Shown in pieces: positions 46,222-54,964 of a stretch of DNA of 64,000 bases. The DNA lies in assembly GCF_000374105.1 (NCBI RefSeq), contig NZ_KB893650.1, positions 1,769,145 through 1,833,144 of the forward strand. The letters run 5' to 3'. How positions within the stretch are numbered: the stretch's first letter is position 1; the number at the start of each line of letters is the position of its first letter. A program made the position numbers and the translations under genes. The stretch is from Kangiella aquimarina DSM 16071 (GTDB taxonomy: Bacteria > Pseudomonadota > Gammaproteobacteria > Enterobacterales > Kangiellaceae). The notes beneath the pieces are model-generated. The model worked only from the letters and a program-made list of their open reading frames with translations. It ran no database searches and was not told the DNA's origin.

Positions 46222-46961
46222 GTTAATGCACCTCCCTCACCTATTGACCCCGTGATGACTACTTTAATTTCACAGCCTTCACCCGGTTGAGACTCAACCA
46301 TCAATTGACCACCAAATGCTGCAACTCGATCACGCATGGCAGACAGGCCAAAGCCTTCAGCAGATTCAGATGTGTCTTGGGTCATACCCACGCCATTATC
46401 CTTAATTTTGATCACCAGCATCCGCTCGGTTGCAATTACCGTAATATCAATGTGGCTCGCTTTTGCATGCTTTATGGCATTTGTAATAGCTTCCTGCACC
46501 ACTCTGAAAACCAGCGTCTGTGTTTCATCATCAAGATTGACTGATAATTGCTCATGGAGATCAATCTTAATCGAGTTTCTTTCGCTCATCACACGGGATA
46601 ACCATTGCAACGCGGGAATCAAACCCAGGTCATCAAGAATTCTGGGGCGCATCAATCGTGATATTTCACGAGTATCACTAAGCGCCTGTCTAGCCAGAGT
46701 CAAAGCCTCATTAAGCTCCGCAGGGTCAGGTTCACCTTCCTTGTGCATTTGCTGTAATTGGTTAATTAAAGCGGTCAATAACTGCCCCACCCCGTCATGC
46801 AGTTCACGAGCAATATGCTTTCTCTCATCTTCCTGAACTCGCCATACTCGTTTCGCTAATGTGCGCATTTGCTGATTACCGCTAAGAAGTTCCTGTGCAA
46901 TCTTTTGCTGTTTCTGACTAAGTTCATTTACCAGCTCTGAAATATCTTTTTCACTATTCAT
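46218..46961 (-). CDS. Soluble HisKA_3-type histidine kinase
   Basis: A 247-residue cytosolic sensor kinase with no transmembrane helix or recognisable input domain. I choose ATG 46961 (MNSEKDISELVNEL) over the GTG at 46970; both overlap the upstream kinase gene's stop. A coiled-coil-like N-terminus is followed by the HisKA_3 box ARELHDGVGQLLTAL with phospho-acceptor H55, and an ATPase domain with VQEAITNAIKHA (N box), KDNGVGMT and FGLSAMRDRV. With no sensor domain, input must come from partner proteins, likely the upstream Ser/Thr kinase or FHA protein in the same operon. Confidence 0.9.
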   Translation of the reverse strand: MNSEKDISELVNELSQKQQKIAQELLSGNQQMRTLAKRVWRVQEDERKHIARELHDGVGQLLTALINQLQQMHKEGEPDPAELNEALTLARQALSDTREISRLMRPRILDDLGLIPALQWLSRVMSERNSIKIDLHEQLSVNLDDETQTLVFRVVQEAITNAIKHAKASHIDITVIATERMLVIKIKDNGVGMTQDTSESAEGFGLSAMRDRVAAFGGQLMVESQPGEGCEIKVVITGSIGEGGALT

Positions 46962-49900
46962 CGTTAACACTGAGCTCCATTAAGTCATCATCAAAAGCAA
47001 CAATGTTTTGTTGTTCTATAAATACCATACGAGAGTCCTCTGGTAGTTGCTTTAATAGATGATTAAGTTGTTGTTGTGCTCGTTGGCGATAAAGTGCTGG
47101 TGATTCACCTGAGTGTTCTACCAGTAAAGCCCGAAGGCGATTGAGCTGGAAGCTTCTCCAGTAATCTCCCATTCTTCGCAAAAGCTGGTCTGCCTCATTT
47201 AACGATTGCTCCAACCTTTTCCAATCATTATTAATGAAAGAATAGGCAGCTTCTAATTCTAATAGATAAATATATTCATATTGATGAAGGGCCATGTCAT
47301 AAAGGCGTATTTTTTCAACAAACTCAGGAAAACCTTCTTTATTTGTTTTGAGCGAGCGCCTGGCCTGGTCAAGTAAATATCGTAATTTGGTTGCCTCAGG
47401 TATGTTAGTTTTATCAAACATATCAAGCAGAAATTGTTCAGACTGTAACGATTGTTCCTCAGTGCGTAACAGCAAGGTCTTAAAGTAAAACTGTTGCTCT
47501 ACACTTCCTTTATCAACCACCAAATCATTTATTGTTTGCAGCTGCTCCTGTAAAGCACCGTGATTACCTGTGAGTGAATGCCAGTCTGCCAGCCATAAGC
47601 CAAACTCAATCACGCCGCGGATATCATTACGTTCCTGCAATTGTTGATAAAGGGAATCTAACTTAGGAAGACTTTGCTCGAAATTACCCTGCAAAAAACT
47701 GAGTTTTGCGAGATAAGCTTCAGCCACTAGAGCCTCTTCAAATAATCCCAGCTCTCTAGAGTCCTGCAATGCTTTTTCAAATATGAAATAAGCACTGCGC
47801 CAATTCCCCATAGCTAGTTCCATCTGACCAAGGTTTTCGCGAACCCTGATAACGCCAACGGGATCCTGAACTTTTTGATACGCCTGCTCGGCCTGCTGCC
47901 AATAAACTAAAGCATTTTCTGGGTTTGAAAGTAAGTAGTAAATAAAGCCGATATTGTTCATGCTCTCAGCTTTAAGCCATTCGTCTCCAAGATTGATACG
48001 CAGGGATAATGCCTGACGATAATTCTCAAGCGCTTTTTCATACAGACCCTGTTCCTCATCAATGATACCCATTTCATTAAAGGCGTTGGCCTTGCCTTCC
48101 ATGTCATTTAAGGACTCATAAACAGCAAGGCTCTGCTCAAGATAATTAGTAGCCTCTTCGTGCTGTCCCTGAATAGAGTGAACAGATGCAAGGTTTGACA
48201 TACTCGTTGCCATACCATTTTGATCATCGGCTGTTTTACGCTTGTATAACCCCTGTTCATAATAGTCTTGTGCAAGCGCTAAATTACCAAGACGCTGGTA
48301 TGCAACCCCCATTGCATTCAACACATCACCTTCTAAATTAATGTCTTTGAGTTTTTTAGCGATGACCAGTGCTTTTACCAAATAGTCATCAACAGCTGTT
48401 TGTGCGTCACCTGACCAAATTGATACTTTAGCCAATTCAAACCAGGCGCCAGGGTGATTAGGATCGAGAGCTACGACTTGTTGAAGCGTCTGTTCAGCTT
48501 TTGGAAACTGTTGCGTTGAAACGTAGAGTTCAGCAAGTGAAAATTTAATATCAATGTTTAAAGGATATTGTTCAATAAGACTAAGATAATCTATCTCAGC
48601 CTGGTCAAACTTTTCAGCAAGCTCATTTAATATGGCGGTTGAATGGATATGGATGAAGCTTTGAGCTGGACTTAACGATTGGGATTTGGCAAATGCACTT
48701 TCCGCCTGAGAATTTTCTCCCATGTTTAAGTACACCTGACCAAGCTCAAACCATAAGTGTTCGGAATCAGGCTGCTGATTAATTAACTCAGCAAGCTTGG
48801 TTGCTGCCTGTTGCCATTCACTATTCTTAATTAATTCTTGTACTGCACTTTGTAGAATAAAAGCTTCACTGCTTTCTATTGATGGCTGTTGGTTAATCTT
48901 CAAAGCCTGATTGAGATCAGAAACTAGCTGCCTAACTATTGAGTCAGCGGAATCGGACTGCATGACAACTTCAGAAACCGGTTGCTTATTTACAGTATTG
49001 CCGGATATGGATAACACTTCCACAAGCAATGTATTTTGATCGCTACTGGAAGCTATCACCCTTGCATTAACAATTTTGTTTACTTTAAGTAAATCAGCTA
49101 GCAGAAGTATCTGGTTATCATTTAGGGTGGATTGGTAGCCTAGCAAATCAAGAGTTTCTAATACACGCTCATTATTTACCAGTCTTAACTCTGGGTATTG
49201 AGTTAGCTGATAATTAAGATAGTCAGGAATACCGTATTTAACCCAGCTATCAACAGACTGGCCTCGTGTCTCACTCTCAAAAGGTAAAATTGCCAGCGAG
49301 GTATATTGCGATGAAACTATTGGCTGATTTTGATAACGCCACCAGAAAACTGCAGCCAGTGAAATAAGGATAACTGCAGCGACCAAACCAAAAACCTTAT
49401 TTGCTCTGGCTTTAGGTGGCTGCTTGATGAAGGCATAATCAATCGCTAACTGTAAATCTACAGCTGATGGGTAGCGTGAATTACTGTATGGAGAAATTAG
49501 CTTAAGTACTACCGACTTAAATTTTTTGAAATCTGATCTTGCTGCTGGAAACTCTTTGGTTCCTTTCTGTTTTTGCTCAATAAGTATATCAAGTGAATTT
49601 CCATCAAAAGGCAATGTATTACATAAAATTTGATAGAGAATGACTCCAACGGCATAGAGATCGATGCTACTGCTTATTTCATTTCTTTGCAGGTATTCGG
49701 GTGGCAAGTATTGTGGCGTTCCACTAATAACGCCCTGTTCCTTTGATTCAGATAATACTGCAAGGCCAAAATCTGCCAGATAAAGCTGATCATTATGAGC
49801 GATAAGGATATTTTCTGGCTTAATGTCGCGATGATAAATATTATGACTCTCGGCAAAACTCAGGGCACTGATAATCTGATTAATATAGAGCTCAATCTGA

Positions 49901-50319
49901 CTTTCTGAGAAAGTATCACCCGATTTATTATTGTGCTCCATTTTCTGTTCAAGGCTTTCCCCTTCAATCCAGTCCATGGTAAAAAAGTGTAGTTCGTTAT
50001 CGCTATAGTATTCATGCACCCGAACGATATTGGGATGGGAAAGTTGCCTTAGGAGGAGAATTTCTTTTTTGAAGTCAGCAAGGGCTTGCTGATTTTTTGA
50101 GATAACCGGATGCAAGACTTTTAGCGCAACTATGACATCGAGCTGCAAGTCTTTTACTTTATAGACAGCACCAAATCGACCTACACCCTGTAATTTTTCA
50201 ACTTGGAAACGTCCAGCCAGAAGGGTTCCAGTTTCAAGAATTTCAAAGTCTTCAATTACTTGAGTCTTTGATAAGTCCCCAGAATCATTTTGGCTTTGCT
50301 TCGGGTCATCATTCACCAT
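46954..50319 (-). CDS. Ser/Thr protein kinase with transmembrane helix, TolB-like segment and TPR repeats
   Basis: An 1121-residue membrane kinase. The N-terminal kinase domain shows the glycine loop GVGRFGAVY (residues 45-53), K67 in VALKVLH, HRD at 163-165 in YHRDIKPENIL, and DFGLAVL, then GTPQYLPPE; it should be active. A single transmembrane helix (~residues 309-328, GLVAAVILISLAAVFWW) separates it from an external part: a TolB-like domain (LAILPFESETRGQS) and ~15 TPR units (for example AESAFAKSQSLSPAQSFIHI, ALENYRQALSLRINLGDEW). It is a sensor-type layout, with the TPRs in the periplasm. It lies 20 bp after the FHA gene and overlaps the histidine-kinase gene. Confidence 0.92.
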   Translation of the reverse strand: MVNDDPKQSQNDSGDLSKTQVIEDFEILETGTLLAGRFQVEKLQGVGRFGAVYKVKDLQLDVIVALKVLHPVISKNQQALADFKKEILLLRQLSHPNIVRVHEYYSDNELHFFTMDWIEGESLEQKMEHNNKSGDTFSESQIELYINQIISALSFAESHNIYHRDIKPENILIAHNDQLYLADFGLAVLSESKEQGVISGTPQYLPPEYLQRNEISSSIDLYAVGVILYQILCNTLPFDGNSLDILIEQKQKGTKEFPAARSDFKKFKSVVLKLISPYSNSRYPSAVDLQLAIDYAFIKQPPKARANKVFGLVAAVILISLAAVFWWRYQNQPIVSSQYTSLAILPFESETRGQSVDSWVKYGIPDYLNYQLTQYPELRLVNNERVLETLDLLGYQSTLNDNQILLLADLLKVNKIVNARVIASSSDQNTLLVEVLSISGNTVNKQPVSEVVMQSDSADSIVRQLVSDLNQALKINQQPSIESSEAFILQSAVQELIKNSEWQQAATKLAELINQQPDSEHLWFELGQVYLNMGENSQAESAFAKSQSLSPAQSFIHIHSTAILNELAEKFDQAEIDYLSLIEQYPLNIDIKFSLAELYVSTQQFPKAEQTLQQVVALDPNHPGAWFELAKVSIWSGDAQTAVDDYLVKALVIAKKLKDINLEGDVLNAMGVAYQRLGNLALAQDYYEQGLYKRKTADDQNGMATSMSNLASVHSIQGQHEEATNYLEQSLAVYESLNDMEGKANAFNEMGIIDEEQGLYEKALENYRQALSLRINLGDEWLKAESMNNIGFIYYLLSNPENALVYWQQAEQAYQKVQDPVGVIRVRENLGQMELAMGNWRSAYFIFEKALQDSRELGLFEEALVAEAYLAKLSFLQGNFEQSLPKLDSLYQQLQERNDIRGVIEFGLWLADWHSLTGNHGALQEQLQTINDLVVDKGSVEQQFYFKTLLLRTEEQSLQSEQFLLDMFDKTNIPEATKLRYLLDQARRSLKTNKEGFPEFVEKIRLYDMALHQYEYIYLLELEAAYSFINNDWKRLEQSLNEADQLLRRMGDYWRSFQLNRLRALLVEHSGESPALYRQRAQQQLNHLLKQLPEDSRMVFIEQQNIVAFDDDLMELSVNDE

Positions 50320-50339
50320 TGAAGCTTAACCTTATAGTG

Positions 50340-51236
50340 TTAATGCACGAGTTGTAATATCGGTTTATTTAACAGGCTATCATAACTTCTTGATTCTGGC
50401 ACCAGATTCATGAGATTGGTTATTTGATTTTGTAAAACAATCGCCTCGGAACTTAAAGTTATTTGCTGACTAATTATGGATAGGATATCCATATCTAGTT
50501 CAGTCAACACTTTGGTAGATTCTTTGCTGTCTGTATAGACCACACCAATTAACTGATTATCAGAAAATAACGGTACACAGGCCAATGCAGCAATTTGCTT
50601 GCGCTGAACACTCTCACGCTTTGCCAGCATGGCATCTTGACTGACATCCATTGCTACTACGGAATTAGCGGTATTGATGGCTTTCATCATAGCACCGACA
50701 CTTCCTTCGAATGAGCGGTTATCAAAGTCAGCTGAAGACATGCCAAGTACAGCACCGACTTTTAAGCTTTGGAAATCGTTTCCGAGCATCACCAGGCCAC
50801 GTTGAGTACCCATTAAACTGATAACGGAATTCAGTTGCTCCTGCAGGGTTTCGACTAACATGCCATCTGCTACATGATTAATAGATTTAGTCTGCTCCAA
50901 ACGCCAATGGTTATGCGCCTCAATAGCTTGTAGCTGTTGTGCAGTCTTTGCTTCAAATAAACAATCTACGTCACCCACAGAAATCAGCTCATTGCCGTTC
51001 AGCAAGCTTGCCTCAACTTTTACCCCATTAACTTTAGTACCATTCTGGCTCGACTGATCATTCAAGTGCCAGCCATCGGCTAGATGAGACATAAGCGCAT
51101 GTTGTCTGGAAACGGTTGGATGTTTTAAGACCAGGTCACAGGAGCTAGCCCGACCAATTCGATAGTCGGACCGCTCATAGAGAAATGCTTCAGTTGCGGG
51201 TTGGTCTGAATAACAGACCGTTATCTTTGCAGGCAT
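50340..51236 (-). CDS. FHA-domain protein with C-terminal GAF-like domain
   Basis: A 298-residue cytosolic protein. The N-terminal FHA domain (residues ~20-95) has the phosphothreonine-binding residues: GRASSCDLVL, SRQHA and NGTKVNG. The C-terminal part, from MGTQRGLVMLG through ACVPLFSDNQLIGVVYTDS, has a GAF fold signature. FHA domains bind phosphothreonine peptides, so it is likely a substrate or partner of the Ser/Thr kinase encoded 20 bp downstream. It may carry the signal to the histidine kinase. Confidence 0.88.
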   Translation of the reverse strand: MPAKITVCYSDQPATEAFLYERSDYRIGRASSCDLVLKHPTVSRQHALMSHLADGWHLNDQSSQNGTKVNGVKVEASLLNGNELISVGDVDCLFEAKTAQQLQAIEAHNHWRLEQTKSINHVADGMLVETLQEQLNSVISLMGTQRGLVMLGNDFQSLKVGAVLGMSSADFDNRSFEGSVGAMMKAINTANSVVAMDVSQDAMLAKRESVQRKQIAALACVPLFSDNQLIGVVYTDSKESTKVLTELDMDILSIISQQITLSSEAIVLQNQITNLMNLVPESRSYDSLLNKPILQLVH

Positions 51237-51252
51237 AGTCGTCTATTCAAAT

Positions 51253-52089
51253 TTAGTTAACAAGACGTAGGCTGAATCTAAGCGTATTGGCATACGCAAT
51301 CAGCTCACCGGCAACATTGTCGATATCACGACTTGAGCGCCAGACATTGGGAATATCGGCTGGATCTGCCTGTTCAATGATTCGACTAAATTCATCTACT
51401 TTATTACTGGCCAAGGTGTAGTTCTGTTGAGTAATCAGTTGCTGTACTTCGCTCAACTTACTGCTTAACTGGCTATAAAGCACTGGGTCAATCTGGGTTG
51501 AGAAAGTTGCAAGACTGTTACTTAAACGGTTGTACTTGGTGTTCACAACCGTAAGAACTGGTCTTAAGTCAGCAACAATCAGAAACTGCGAGAACTTACC
51601 TGTTGTTCCGCGCGCACGATAACTCCCGGAACCCATGGTTGCAGTAATATCTTCAAACTGACCATTTAGAGGCGCCTTGAAGAATCGCAGTGGTGTACCC
51701 GGCAAGTAATCTAAATTATGGGTATGGATATCTACTGTAGCCAATCCTGAAAAAGCGAACCCTTTATTTGATGGGGGCTCAATCGTAATCAGCATTGGAA
51801 AAGCAGCCTGAAGATTGATATTGGTAACATCTGAAAGTCTATTAAGGATATTTATATCCGTAATATCAATTAACTCTGCAGTGATACCGATGTTATCTGC
51901 GGTTAATCCCACAGAATTTTCAAAAGTTAAAGTTAAATCAGCTGATACGTTCCCTGTAAGATTGATTACGGCTTCAACTTTGTCACCCTGGACCGTAAGT
52001 TCTACTGGATTAGCTTTACTGGCGATCGAGCCAAAGCTCATGAATAGAACGACTACGCTTAAGGCTAGAGCTTTAAAAGCTGACATCAT
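51253..52089 (-). CDS. Secreted protein of unknown function, first gene of the signalling operon
   Basis: A ~278-residue protein with a signal peptide (MMSAFKALALSVVVLFMSFG, cleavage near SKA/NP) starting at 52089, with GAGGT upstream; an ATG further upstream at 52152 is unlikely. The mature part is strand-rich (VELTVQGDKVEAVINLTGNVSADLTLTFEN), resembling a cell-surface or Ig-like fold, with a helical C-terminus (LSEVQQLITQQNYTLASNKVDEF). It may belong to a DUF family found near S8 peptidases (DUF6689-like), but I am not sure. It is 16 bp before the FHA gene. Confidence 0.6.
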   Translation of the reverse strand: MMSAFKALALSVVVLFMSFGSIASKANPVELTVQGDKVEAVINLTGNVSADLTLTFENSVGLTADNIGITAELIDITDINILNRLSDVTNINLQAAFPMLITIEPPSNKGFAFSGLATVDIHTHNLDYLPGTPLRFFKAPLNGQFEDITATMGSGSYRARGTTGKFSQFLIVADLRPVLTVVNTKYNRLSNSLATFSTQIDPVLYSQLSSKLSEVQQLITQQNYTLASNKVDEFSRIIEQADPADIPNVWRSSRDIDNVAGELIAYANTLRFSLRLVN

Positions 52090-52203
52090 CTTTACCTCGC
52101 AACGTGAGAGAAATATTTCATTAGATATAACTAATGCAACACTCCATTTCAAAATACTTAAATTTATGCCCTAAAGCAAGAATGCATTACAACAAATTGA
52201 TTA

Positions 52204-52229
52204 AAAAGTAGGCATCCCTGCCTACTTTT
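52204..52229 (-). terminator. Rho-independent terminator of S8 peptidase paralogue 2
   Basis: A perfect 11-bp stem (52204-52214 with 52219-52229) with a 4-base loop TCCC, followed on the minus strand by T's. It lies 63 bases past the peptidase stop and just before the signalling operon. Confidence 0.85.
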
Positions 52230-52291
52230 CTCGTATATTCAATAGTAGTTAACAAATTTCTGAATGAGTTGCATCCAATTAATAAGCTAAC

Positions 52292-54757
52292 TTATTGATA
52301 ATACGAATCGTAAAAGCGACCAATTAATACAGCGTACTCCGCACGGCTAACAGTTTCAGCAGGCTCGAAGTAAGCGACCAATTTAGACTGTAGGTCAAAT
52401 GGTCCCTGCTCAACATCAAAGCGTACGCCAACTATTGATAGATCCAGTGCTAACTGGACATAGCCACGTAGCTCAGCTGGAATATCATTCTGGTCAAGAA
52501 CAGGAATGACTTCACCATTGTAATCGACCGTTACATCACCGCTGAAAGCCTTTGCTTCAGTTTCCAAACCTAAGCTTTGTACTAATGAATAAGCAAGCTC
52601 GACTCTACTGACATTGTCATTTGGGCGGAACTTATCGCCATTGCTCAACATGACTGGCTGTTGAGTTTGAACGCGGTCTTTTAACGCTCCTCCTTCAGCA
52701 CCAGCAGATTCCGCATAAGGAGCTAGATCAGATCCTATATCCGTAAAGTTAACAGCTTGCTCGCCTAATAGATCTCGATACTGTCTTACGGCAGCACCCA
52801 TCACTAAATACTGAGCCAATTCTTTACGCTTCAAAGCACGATCAGGACGGAAGAACTTGTCATTAAAGCTATCAACCAAGCGCTCACTGGTAGCAAACTG
52901 AATAGCTTTTTCCGCTGGGTGTCCGCCAATATCATCAAGACCTTCGTAACCACCTGAAGTAAAGATGCCAATTTGGCCACTGACTACTTCTGGTACGCCT
53001 GGTCCATTTGTTGCTCCTGTTGGGTCAGCTTCTACCCCAGAAAGCGATGTTAAACCATATGCGGAAAGTTTCCATGTACCCTCTTGAGCTGGCGCAGAGA
53101 CACGCATTGAAGTCGTTAACACTGGTAGCGTCAAGTTTCCGAAGTACTCGGTACCATCCGGAGCTTCTAATTTTAGTTTGATGGTATTTGCTAGAGACTC
53201 AGCAGAAGCAGAAATCCAGACAGCATCAGGGCCCACAGTAAACTCATGAACTTCTGGCTCTCCTACTGGAGAATAAAGCACTTCAAACGCTTCTGGATCG
53301 GTAGGTGGTAGTACAATGGCATTACCGTTAAAGGTGTTAAAGTTGTTCACCGTAACTTTATGACCAGTGTCGTAATTAAGTGCTGCGGCAACTGCGGCAT
53401 AGGCATTAACATAGCCGGCCCCTACTTCCCAGGTTTCATAACCAGGCATGTTAGTAGCAGTTTCCTGAATCAGGCGCTTTGTTTCAAGCGGTGTCAGGTT
53501 TGGATTAGCCTCAAGCATCAGAGCAATAATGCCGGCGACATGCGGCGTAGCCATCGAAGTACCGGAAATCATGGTGTAGTAAGGAAGATATTCAGTTTCG
53601 ATAGCATCAATATCAGCATCGCCACCATTTGAAACCAGGTTGGTTTTGGCGCGAGTTGAAATAATATCGACCCCCGGAGCAACCACCGAAACCTCATTAC
53701 GGTAAGTCCACTCGGTTCCATCAGGCATAGTAAATGTACCTGTCTCATCGCGCTGACCACGAGAAGAAAAGTCAATCAATGTACCCTGCTTGGTACCAGC
53801 ACCAACAGACATACCCCAAGGGATCTGTGCATAAGGGTTGTGAGTATCTTCACCTGGGCCATCATTACCAGCAGCAAAAACAGAAATCATGCCTAACTTA
53901 TAAGCTTTGTACGATGCTACAGAAATAGGACCATTTGGTTCATATTTACCGCTTGAGCCCCACGAATTGCTCATCACACGAATGGGCGAATTGAAGTCAT
54001 AGATATGGGTAATGGCATAGTCATACCCACCAAGCGCATCAAGAATTGATAAGCCCGCTCCAGAACCATAGCCAACCAATTCAGCATCAGGAGCTGCGCC
54101 TTTGTACTTACCATCTGAGTTTGTACCCCAACCTGCTACCGTACCGGCACAGTGAGTACCATGACCAACATTAAGATCCGTATTCAACTGCCCCTCAATC
54201 CATGCTCCGCTGAAGCCTGTGAGAGATAACGCTTGTGCGTGTGTGAGAGCTTGAACATTTTCAACAACCTTAGTTCCGAACTGCAGGTCATCATGAGTCG
54301 CATCGATACCAGAGTCATTGACCATGACGGTAACGCCCTTACCGGTAAAGCTAATGCCATTTGTTTGCATAAACTCATCACTTTGCAACTTTTCTGCACC
54401 GGTTAATTCGCGAGCTTCAGCGTTGAAATATTTCAGGTTACGGTTAGCAAACACAGAACGGACACCATCCATTTTGCTGATTTGCTCAATCTGTAGCGGA
54501 GTTGCAACAACACCGATTATTGGCAGAGACTGGAACTGAACACCTTCAGTAATTCCCAAGTCCATCAATGACTGGATTTGCTGAGGTGCTAACTGATCAA
54601 GTTGATCGAAAGTCACCACAGCCATAGTGCTGTCAGTAACTGACATGGTCTGTAAGTTCTGCTGCAGCTCACTACCGATAACGGCTTCTGCTGCTGCATT
54701 CATGCTAAAGCCAGCTAATGTAGCCGCTAGCGCTAGTCGTTTGATTTGTGTGTTCAT
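52292..54757 (-). CDS. Secreted S8 subtilisin-family peptidase with C-terminal SLH-like repeats (paralogue 2)
   Basis: An 821-residue exported protease with signal peptide (MNTQIKRLALAATLAGFSMNA, cleavage AAA/EA). Catalytic triad: D148 (VNDSGIDATH), H199 (VGHGTHCAG) and S401 (ISGTSMATPH). The C-terminus has S-layer-homology-like units (HPAEKAIQFATSERLVDSFN, then RALKRKELAQYLVMG; later FRPNDNVSRVELAYSLVQSLG). These parallel the gene at 42598 along almost the whole length, so the two are recent paralogues. A TTAGGGAAAACCCCTA box lies 100 bp upstream. Confidence 0.92.
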   Translation of the reverse strand: MNTQIKRLALAATLAGFSMNAAAEAVIGSELQQNLQTMSVTDSTMAVVTFDQLDQLAPQQIQSLMDLGITEGVQFQSLPIIGVVATPLQIEQISKMDGVRSVFANRNLKYFNAEARELTGAEKLQSDEFMQTNGISFTGKGVTVMVNDSGIDATHDDLQFGTKVVENVQALTHAQALSLTGFSGAWIEGQLNTDLNVGHGTHCAGTVAGWGTNSDGKYKGAAPDAELVGYGSGAGLSILDALGGYDYAITHIYDFNSPIRVMSNSWGSSGKYEPNGPISVASYKAYKLGMISVFAAGNDGPGEDTHNPYAQIPWGMSVGAGTKQGTLIDFSSRGQRDETGTFTMPDGTEWTYRNEVSVVAPGVDIISTRAKTNLVSNGGDADIDAIETEYLPYYTMISGTSMATPHVAGIIALMLEANPNLTPLETKRLIQETATNMPGYETWEVGAGYVNAYAAVAAALNYDTGHKVTVNNFNTFNGNAIVLPPTDPEAFEVLYSPVGEPEVHEFTVGPDAVWISASAESLANTIKLKLEAPDGTEYFGNLTLPVLTTSMRVSAPAQEGTWKLSAYGLTSLSGVEADPTGATNGPGVPEVVSGQIGIFTSGGYEGLDDIGGHPAEKAIQFATSERLVDSFNDKFFRPDRALKRKELAQYLVMGAAVRQYRDLLGEQAVNFTDIGSDLAPYAESAGAEGGALKDRVQTQQPVMLSNGDKFRPNDNVSRVELAYSLVQSLGLETEAKAFSGDVTVDYNGEVIPVLDQNDIPAELRGYVQLALDLSIVGVRFDVEQGPFDLQSKLVAYFEPAETVSRAEYAVLIGRFYDSYYQ

Positions 54758-54857
54758 TAATACACTACCCCTTTGTGTGTTTAATAGATTGATGTTTCAT
54801 CATCCATTGCAAGTCATTTTTGACTTATTAGCTATCGGTGCAATTACTTAGATTCCC

Positions 54858-54873
54858 TTAGGGAAAACCCCTA
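54858..54873 (-). promoter_or_regulatory. S8-peptidase box 2
   Basis: TTAGGGAAAACCCCTA differs from box 1 at one of 16 positions. It lies 100 bp upstream of the paralogue-2 start codon, and a partly overlapping palindrome CCCTTAGGG adjoins it on the left, possibly a second half-site arrangement. Confidence 0.65.
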
Positions 54874-54922
54874 TCAGAGATTGTTATTGTTTGAACTTTG
54901 TTAATGTGATTTCGCAGGAATT

Positions 54923-54944
54923 AAAAAAGAGGGCCCGAAGGCCC
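54923..54944 (-). terminator. Rho-independent terminator of S8 peptidase paralogue 3
   Basis: A GC-rich 5-bp stem GGGCC/GGCCC (54931-54935 with 54940-54944) with a CGAA tetraloop follows an A-run (54923-54928) on the plus strand, giving hairpin plus T-run on the minus strand, 20 bases beyond the stop. Confidence 0.8.
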
Positions 54945-54964
54945 CCAACGCCTCTCACGAGCAG

